A DNA stretch of 64,000 bases from Enterobacter sp. RHBSTW-00175 (GTDB taxonomy: Bacteria; Pseudomonadota; Gammaproteobacteria; Enterobacterales; Enterobacteriaceae), in assembly GCF_013927005.1 (NCBI RefSeq), contig NZ_CP055930.1:310001-374000 (forward strand), written 5' to 3'. The position numbers and the translations under genes are program-made. The notes below the pieces were generated by a model. That model was not told where the DNA came from, searched no databases, and saw only the letters and a list, made by a program, of their open reading frames with translations. Of this stretch, positions 59,250-64,000 are shown piece after piece; within the stretch, counting starts at the first letter, position 1; every line of letters begins with the position of its first letter.

Positions 59250-60899
59250 TTACAGCGCGATATCCGCAACCGGTTTGTTTTCCGCCTGAGGCTTCAGCTC
59301 TGCCTTCGGCGCCGCTTCAGCAGCCTGTGGCTTAACATATTGCAGTTGCAGAACGTGGCTGGTGTACTCCAGCTCTTGCTCCGTTGCTGCCACGTTACCG
59401 TTCAGCTTTGTACCGTAAGACGGGATAATGGTTTTCAGCTTCGCCTGCCATTCCGGGCTGGCTACTTTATCTTTAAACACTTTTTCCATCAGATGCAGCA
59501 TGATTGGTGCAGCGGTGGACGCTCCCGGTGACGCGCCCAGCAGGGCCGCGATGGTGCCGTCTTTATCGCTCACCACTTCAGTACCCAGACGCAGCACACC
59601 GCCCTCTTTTGGATCGCGCTTGATGATCTGCACGCGCTGACCCGCCTGCCACAGACGCCAGTCTTCTTTCTTCGCCTGCGGATAGTACTCTTTCAGCGCC
59701 GCGAAACGATCGTCGTCAGAAAGCATGACCTGGCTAATCAGGTATTTCACCAGATCAAAGTTATCCAGACCCACGTCGACCATCGGTTTGAAGTTGGAGG
59801 TAGTGGTCGCGCTCAGCAGATCGAACAGAGAACCGTTTTTCAGGAATTTGGTAGAGAAGGTCGCGAATGGCCCGAACAGCACGACGCGCTTACCGTCAAG
59901 AATACGGGTATCGATGTGCGGAACGGACATCGGCGGCGCCCCTACAGAAGCCTGACCGTACACTTTCGCCAGATGACGGTTCACCACTTCCGGGTTATCC
60001 GACACCAGGAACTGCCCGCCTACCGGGAAGCCAGCATAGTCGTCAGCTTCAGGAATGCCTGATTCCTGAAGCAATTTCAGCGCTGCACCGCCCGCACCGA
60101 TAAAGACAAACTTCGCTTTAATTACATGTTCAGCGTCGTTGTTTTTCAGATCGGCAACCGTCACGCTCCAGCTGTTATCCGCATTGCGCTTGAAGCCGCG
60201 CACTTCGGTGCTCAGTTGCAGTTTGAAGTTCTCTTTTTTCTTCAGAGAGCCCACCAGCTGGCGGGTAATTTCGCCGTAGTTGACGTCCGTACCAATTTCA
60301 GTGCGGGTGGCGGCCACTTTCTGATTTGGATCACGACCTTCCATCACCAGCGGAGCCCACTCTTTAATCTGCGCGTGGTCTTCTGAGTACTTCATACCGC
60401 GGAACAGCGTGCTCTGCTGTAAGGCCGCGTAACGCGCGCGCAGGAAGTTGACGTTCTGATCGCCCCACACAAAGCTCATGTGCGGCACGGTATTGATGAA
60501 GGCGTGCGGATCGTGCATCACACCGCTGTTTACCTGGTGTGACCAGAACTGGCGGGAGATCTGGAACGCTTCGTTGATCTCTACCGCCTTCTCGATACTA
60601 ATGGAACCGTCCTTTTTCTGCGGTGTGTAGTTCAGTTCCATGAGTGCCGAGTGCCCGGTGCCGGCGTTGTTCCAGCCGTTAGAGCTCTCCTGAGCCACAC
60701 CATCAAGACGTTCGACCATGGTCATCGACCAGTCCGGCTCTAATTCTTGCAGATAGGTTCCCAGCGTGGCGCTCATGATGCCACCACCAATTAAAAGGAC
60801 GTCCGTTTCCTGCTCTTTTGGCGCGGCAGCGTTAGCCACCATCGAGACGCTATTCAGCCCCATAGCCAGAGAAAAGAGCATGGCAGTCATTTTTTTCAT
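59250..60899 (-). CDS. mqo: Malate:quinone oxidoreductase
   Basis: A 549-residue FAD-dependent membrane-associated enzyme that oxidises malate to oxaloacetate and passes electrons to quinones. The FAD-binding motif is [15 protein letters not shown] (residues about 33-47). [21 protein letters not shown] and [15 protein letters not shown] are family markers. An N-terminal hydrophobic stretch ([18 protein letters not shown]) is as in E. coli Mqo (548). The C-terminal tail is Pro-, Ala- and Lys-rich. Full length. Confidence 0.96.
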   Translation of the reverse strand: MKKMTAMLFSLAMGLNSVSMVANAAAPKEQETDVLLIGGGIMSATLGTYLQELEPDWSMTMVERLDGVAQESSNGWNNAGTGHSALMELNYTPQKKDGSISIEKAVEINEAFQISRQFWSHQVNSGVMHDPHAFINTVPHMSFVWGDQNVNFLRARYAALQQSTLFRGMKYSEDHAQIKEWAPLVMEGRDPNQKVAATRTEIGTDVNYGEITRQLVGSLKKKENFKLQLSTEVRGFKRNADNSWSVTVADLKNNDAEHVIKAKFVFIGAGGAALKLLQESGIPEADDYAGFPVGGQFLVSDNPEVVNRHLAKVYGQASVGAPPMSVPHIDTRILDGKRVVLFGPFATFSTKFLKNGSLFDLLSATTTSNFKPMVDVGLDNFDLVKYLISQVMLSDDDRFAALKEYYPQAKKEDWRLWQAGQRVQIIKRDPKEGGVLRLGTEVVSDKDGTIAALLGASPGASTAAPIMLHLMEKVFKDKVASPEWQAKLKTIIPSYGTKLNGNVAATEQELEYTSHVLQLQYVKPQAAEAAPKAELKPQAENKPVADIAL

Positions 60900-61141
60900 A
60901 ATTTATGCCTTAGATTAATAGTGCTTTATGCGTGGAAATTGCAGGTGAAAAAAGCTGCGGGGGGAACGGTAACAACTTTTAAATATTGTTTAAAGGTTAC
61001 GAAATTATTGTAATTGTGAAATTTAATGATGGATTGTTTGTAGGGGATTGGGGGTTCAACTGGCAAAACGCTGTTTTTCTGGCTACTATGCTGCACTTTG
61101 TGATCGCGCGCACGGAAGCCTGCCCTAACCTGCGAATTGTT

Positions 61142-62383
61142 ATGTCATTACCACACTCTTCTCTGCCCGATGAGGGCCGCATTGCTGTTGTGCTGCGATC
61201 CCCGACGCTCTTCATCCGTGAAACACTGGCCGGGGTGATTACCGCGCTGGCACTGACCCCTGAAGTCATCTCCTTCTCCGTGGTTGCGGGCGTTGACCCG
61301 AAAGTCAGCCTGATCGCCTCTGTGGTGCTTTGTCTTGTACTCTCGGTACTCGGTGGTCGCCCGGCCATGGTCACGGCTGCGGCGGGCTCAGTGGCGCTGG
61401 TTATCGGCCCGATGGTGCACCAGCACGGCGTACAGTACATTTTGCCTGCGGTGATTATGGCGGGGGTGATTCAGATCCTGTTTGGCGCACTCGGGATGGC
61501 GCGGTTGATGCGTTTCATACCGCAGTCGGTGATGACCGGGTTCGTTAACGCGCTCGGGATTTTGATTTTCTTTGCTCAGGTGCCCCATTTCTGGAGCAGA
61601 AGCCCGCTAATTGTTGGCCTGTTCGTGCTGACGCTGCTGATTGTACTGTGGGTTCCGCGCTATATAAAAAGCATTCCCTCTCCGCTAATTGCCATTGTGG
61701 TATTAACCCTGTTCACGGTGACCACCGGACAAATCCTGCCTACCGTAGGTGATGAAGGCTCGATGAGTGGCGGTCTTCCCGGGCTGACTCAGTTACTTGT
61801 CCCCCTGAATCTGGAAACCCTGAGCATTATCTGGCCCTGTGCGTTAAGTATCGCGTTTGTCGGCCTGCTGGAATCATTGCTGACGGCAAAACTGGTGGAT
61901 GAACTGACGGTTACGCCATCGGACAAGCGCCGCGAAAGCATTGGTCTGGGCATCGGTAATATCATGGCCGGTCTTTACGGGGGCATTGCCGGTTGTGCCA
62001 TGATTGGGCAAACCATCGTCAACGTGGAGATGGGTAAAGGCCGTAGCCGCATTTCGACCCTCGCTGCAGGCATTGTGCTGCTGGTGCTGGTCACCGCGCT
62101 GAGCGAAGTGATGGCCAACATCCCGATGGCAGTTCTGGCCGGGATTATGGCGATTGTCGCCATCAAAACCTTCAGCTGGCACAGCATTCAGCCTGCGACG
62201 GTGAAAGGGGCACCCATCGCAGAAACGGTGGTGATGCTGGTCACCGTAGCCGCGACGGTATCGACCGGTAATCTGGCCATTGGCGTGCTCGGCGGGATTA
62301 TTGTAATGGCGATCCTCCCTGGGCGTATTAAGCGCAGGCACGAACTTACATCAGAAAAATCGTCGCCAGCCCAAGAAAAATAA
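61142..62383 (+). CDS. SulP family inorganic anion transporter without STAS domain
   Basis: A 413-residue inner-membrane protein with about eleven hydrophobic helices. The SulP core includes GVITALALTPEVISFS, FIPQSVMTGFVNALGI and GLYGGIAGCAMIGQTIVNVEMG. It ends ten residues after the last helix (RIKRRHELTSEKSS), so the cytosolic STAS domain of typical 500-600-residue SulP proteins is missing. Substrate unknown (sulfate, bicarbonate or other anions). Fifty-two earlier frame codons have no family resemblance; ATG 61142 is chosen, without a strong SD. It overlaps mgtE tail to tail by 38 bases. Confidence 0.88.
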   Translation: MSLPHSSLPDEGRIAVVLRSPTLFIRETLAGVITALALTPEVISFSVVAGVDPKVSLIASVVLCLVLSVLGGRPAMVTAAAGSVALVIGPMVHQHGVQYILPAVIMAGVIQILFGALGMARLMRFIPQSVMTGFVNALGILIFFAQVPHFWSRSPLIVGLFVLTLLIVLWVPRYIKSIPSPLIAIVVLTLFTVTTGQILPTVGDEGSMSGGLPGLTQLLVPLNLETLSIIWPCALSIAFVGLLESLLTAKLVDELTVTPSDKRRESIGLGIGNIMAGLYGGIAGCAMIGQTIVNVEMGKGRSRISTLAAGIVLLVLVTALSEVMANIPMAVLAGIMAIVAIKTFSWHSIQPATVKGAPIAETVVMLVTVAATVSTGNLAIGVLGGIIVMAILPGRIKRRHELTSEKSSPAQEK

Positions 62384-63782
62384 AGAAACCGCCGGTATCG
62401 GTAATGGCGGTGATCATCACGCTCGACCCCACCGCGGGGTCGCGCCCAAGCCTGGTCATCGTCATTGGGATAATCACCCCCATCATGGCGGCCATCAGCA
62501 GGTTAAGCACCATCGCCAGCATCATCACACCGCCTAGTGCCATATCGCTGTACAGCCACCATGTTATCCCTCCCATGATCCCGCCCCATACCAGGCCGTT
62601 AATCAGTGCCACCCCCATTTCCCTGAAGATGAGGAACGCGAAGTTACCGGGCTGAATGTTTTCCAGCGCCAGAGCGCGAACAATCATAGTAATGGTCTGG
62701 TTTCCGGTGTTCCCGCCAATCCCGGCGACGATAGGCATCAGAGAGGCCAGCGCCACCAGTTGCGAAATCGTGTGTTCAAAGCCATCAATCACGCGGGAGG
62801 CAATGAACGCGGTACAGAGGTTAATGGCAAGCCATGCCCAGCGCGTTTTAACGGCTTTTCCCACCGAGGCGTGTACGTCATCTTCCGCACTCAACCCCCC
62901 GAGAGCACGCAGGTCGTTATCGGTTTCTTCGTAAACCACGTCAACAATCTCATCGACGGTCAGACGCCCCATCAGTTTGCCCACGGAATCCACCACCGCC
63001 GCACTGACCAGGTCGTCACGTTCGAAGGTTCGTGCCGCTTTTTCGGCGTCATCTTCAGGTGAGAAGACCATTGGCTCGGTTTCCATCACCTCACTCACCC
63101 GCCGCTGCGCACTGTTCAGCAGAATGGTTTTCAGCTCAAGCTCACCCAGCAGGGTTTTATCACGCGAGGTCACAAACAGCTTATCGGTGTTGTCCGGCAT
63201 CTTGCCCAGGCGGCGCAGATAGCGCTGCACCGCCCCAAGCGTCACGTCCGGGCGTACCGTGATGACGCCAAACTCCATAATCGCGCCGACGCTGTTTTTC
63301 TCGTAATGCATCACCTGGCGTACACGGGCACGCTCATCGGCTGGCAGTGACGCCAGCAGTCGGCCGGTCAAATTTCGCGGCAGGTGCTGAACAAGGTAAA
63401 TCTGCTCGTCGATATCCAGGGTCTGCACCGCATCAAGAATATCCCGGTCACTCATCTCATCAATGAGGTCATCCCAGACGTTTTCGGAAGCTTCCAGTAA
63501 TACCTGACCACGTTCGTGATCCTCAACCAGACGCCACAGTGCGTGACGCTCTTCGGATGGGAGAGCTTCAAGAGTATCCGCCAGGTCAGGCGGCGGAAGA
63601 TGAGCAACCAGCGCACCTACCTCAGCAATATCGTCGGATAAGGTGCCGACATCATATTGCTCAGCCAGGGTCAGTTTGCCTAATAACGCTGAAGTGACCG
63701 CTTTATCGGTCGTGAGAAGCCAGATGAGCCGCGCACGCTCCTGGTCGCGCAGCCTTGCGCTGTTTTTGTTTATTACCGACAT
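62346..63782 (-). CDS. mgtE: Magnesium transporter MgtE
   Basis: A 478-residue Mg2+ channel. N-terminal MgtE_N superhelical domain (residues about 20-125: LPPPDLADTLEALPSEERHAL), a tandem CBS pair (about 130-260: GAIMEFGVITVRPDVTLG, MGRLTVDEIVDVV), a plug helix, and a five-helix pore domain with the signature SLMPIVAGIGGNTGNQT. The cytosolic part senses Mg2+ and gates the pore. ATG 63782 is chosen over a TTG one codon earlier. No M-box riboswitch is seen upstream. Confidence 0.95.
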   Translation of the reverse strand: MSVINKNSARLRDQERARLIWLLTTDKAVTSALLGKLTLAEQYDVGTLSDDIAEVGALVAHLPPPDLADTLEALPSEERHALWRLVEDHERGQVLLEASENVWDDLIDEMSDRDILDAVQTLDIDEQIYLVQHLPRNLTGRLLASLPADERARVRQVMHYEKNSVGAIMEFGVITVRPDVTLGAVQRYLRRLGKMPDNTDKLFVTSRDKTLLGELELKTILLNSAQRRVSEVMETEPMVFSPEDDAEKAARTFERDDLVSAAVVDSVGKLMGRLTVDEIVDVVYEETDNDLRALGGLSAEDDVHASVGKAVKTRWAWLAINLCTAFIASRVIDGFEHTISQLVALASLMPIVAGIGGNTGNQTITMIVRALALENIQPGNFAFLIFREMGVALINGLVWGGIMGGITWWLYSDMALGGVMMLAMVLNLLMAAMMGVIIPMTMTRLGRDPAVGSSVMITAITDTGGFFIFLGLATIFLM

Positions 63783-63891
63783 CAATCATTAATCCATGAA
63801 ATGAGATGACATCAAGCATAGCGCGGGGATATGTAAATAAGAATAAACAACGGGACGGGATGGGCAAAAAAGCAGCGAGGAAATATAAAAA

Positions 63892-63927
63892 GTAGGCCGG
63901 GTAATGCGAAGCCGCCACCCGGCACAC
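63892..63927. repeat. REP/BIME-like palindromic unit
   Basis: On the minus strand GCCGGGTGGCGGCTTCGC then ATTACCCGGCC, a typical REP sequence, lying just after the stop of the partial gene at the right edge. Confidence 0.8.
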
Positions 63928-63933
63928 AAACTC

Positions 63934-64000
63934 TTACGCCGTACGCGCCACCGCATCACGGGACGCAGCATCGCGCTCTTCACCTATCAACTCACTCAAC
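63934..64000 (-). CDS. C-terminal end of an unidentified gene
   Basis: A frame open from the right edge encodes LSELIGEERDAASRDAVART plus a final Ala before TAA. High-GC host-like codon use and the REP element directly after the stop support a real gene end. Too short to identify. Confidence 0.5.
   Translation of the reverse strand, partial: LSELIGEERDAASRDAVARTA

Noticed and set aside
63783..63900. Mg2+-sensing riboswitch upstream of mgtE
   Set aside because: The leader is short and AT-rich and shows none of the M-box pattern found upstream of mgtE in Gram-positive bacteria.
1..64000. CRISPR array
   Set aside because: No regularly spaced direct repeats with unique spacers. The only short tandem repeats are the 15-bp iterons at 46.9 kb and the PK-coding repeat at 37.7 kb.

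Overview
The window is a stretch of an enterobacterial chromosome. The closest fit is Enterobacter or a near relative, judged from the E. coli-like gene order yejF-yejG-bcr-rsuA-radD-rplY-yejK-yejL-yejM-proL on the left and eco-mqo on the right, with an extra SulP transporter and mgtE that E. coli lacks at this place. The genus is an inference; the family is secure.

Left host block (1-12.7 kb): the end of the microcin C importer ATPase gene yejF, then yejG, the drug exporter bcr, the 16S pseudouridine synthase rsuA, the helicase radD, ribosomal protein gene rplY with its own promoter, yejK, yejL, the LPS-control gene lapC (yejM), and tRNA-Pro(GGG). A two-gene cassette sits between radD and rplY (about 5.1-8.9 kb). 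It holds a UspF-type stress protein and a P1B-5-type metal ATPase fused to a C-terminal hemerythrin-like domain.

Prophage (12,692-56,784): a nearly complete lambda-like prophage, integrated at the 3' end of the tRNA-Pro gene and bounded by 54-bp identical direct repeats. From left to right it carries: an SOS-controlled divergent pair (a dinI-like gene against a two-gene operon ending in a degenerate UmuD-like protein, around one LexA box); the late operon on the minus strand, read from right to left as lysis genes, Rha, a small-protein region, candidate cos, terminase, portal, a protease-capsid fusion, tail genes V-G-T-H-M-L-K-I-J and a side fibre; the early right operon on the minus strand (cro, a CII-like gene, an O-like replication gene with internal 15-bp iterons, PerC, MT-A70 methylase, RusA, KilA-N, DUF968, Q); the immunity region, with a CI/LexA-type repressor and repeated AAAGTTGT operator half-sites at both pR and pL; a BRCT-domain cargo gene in the rex position; and the early left operon on the plus strand, ending in xis and int. 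An IS150-group element sits in the loop of a late-operon terminator and is itself split by an IS407-group element. Both carry clean 4-bp target duplications, and the phage genes appear intact, so the prophage may still be functional.

RNA signals in the prophage: two tandem structured elements resembling C4 antisense RNA lie between Q and the holin, a candidate small RNA lies on the opposite strand next to them, and a -1 frameshift site joins tail assembly genes G and T.

Right host block (56.8-64 kb): the original tRNA-Pro terminator displaced by the phage, an MFS transporter, a small membrane protein, ecotin, malate:quinone oxidoreductase, a SulP transporter without a STAS domain that overlaps mgtE tail to tail, and the last codons of one more gene.
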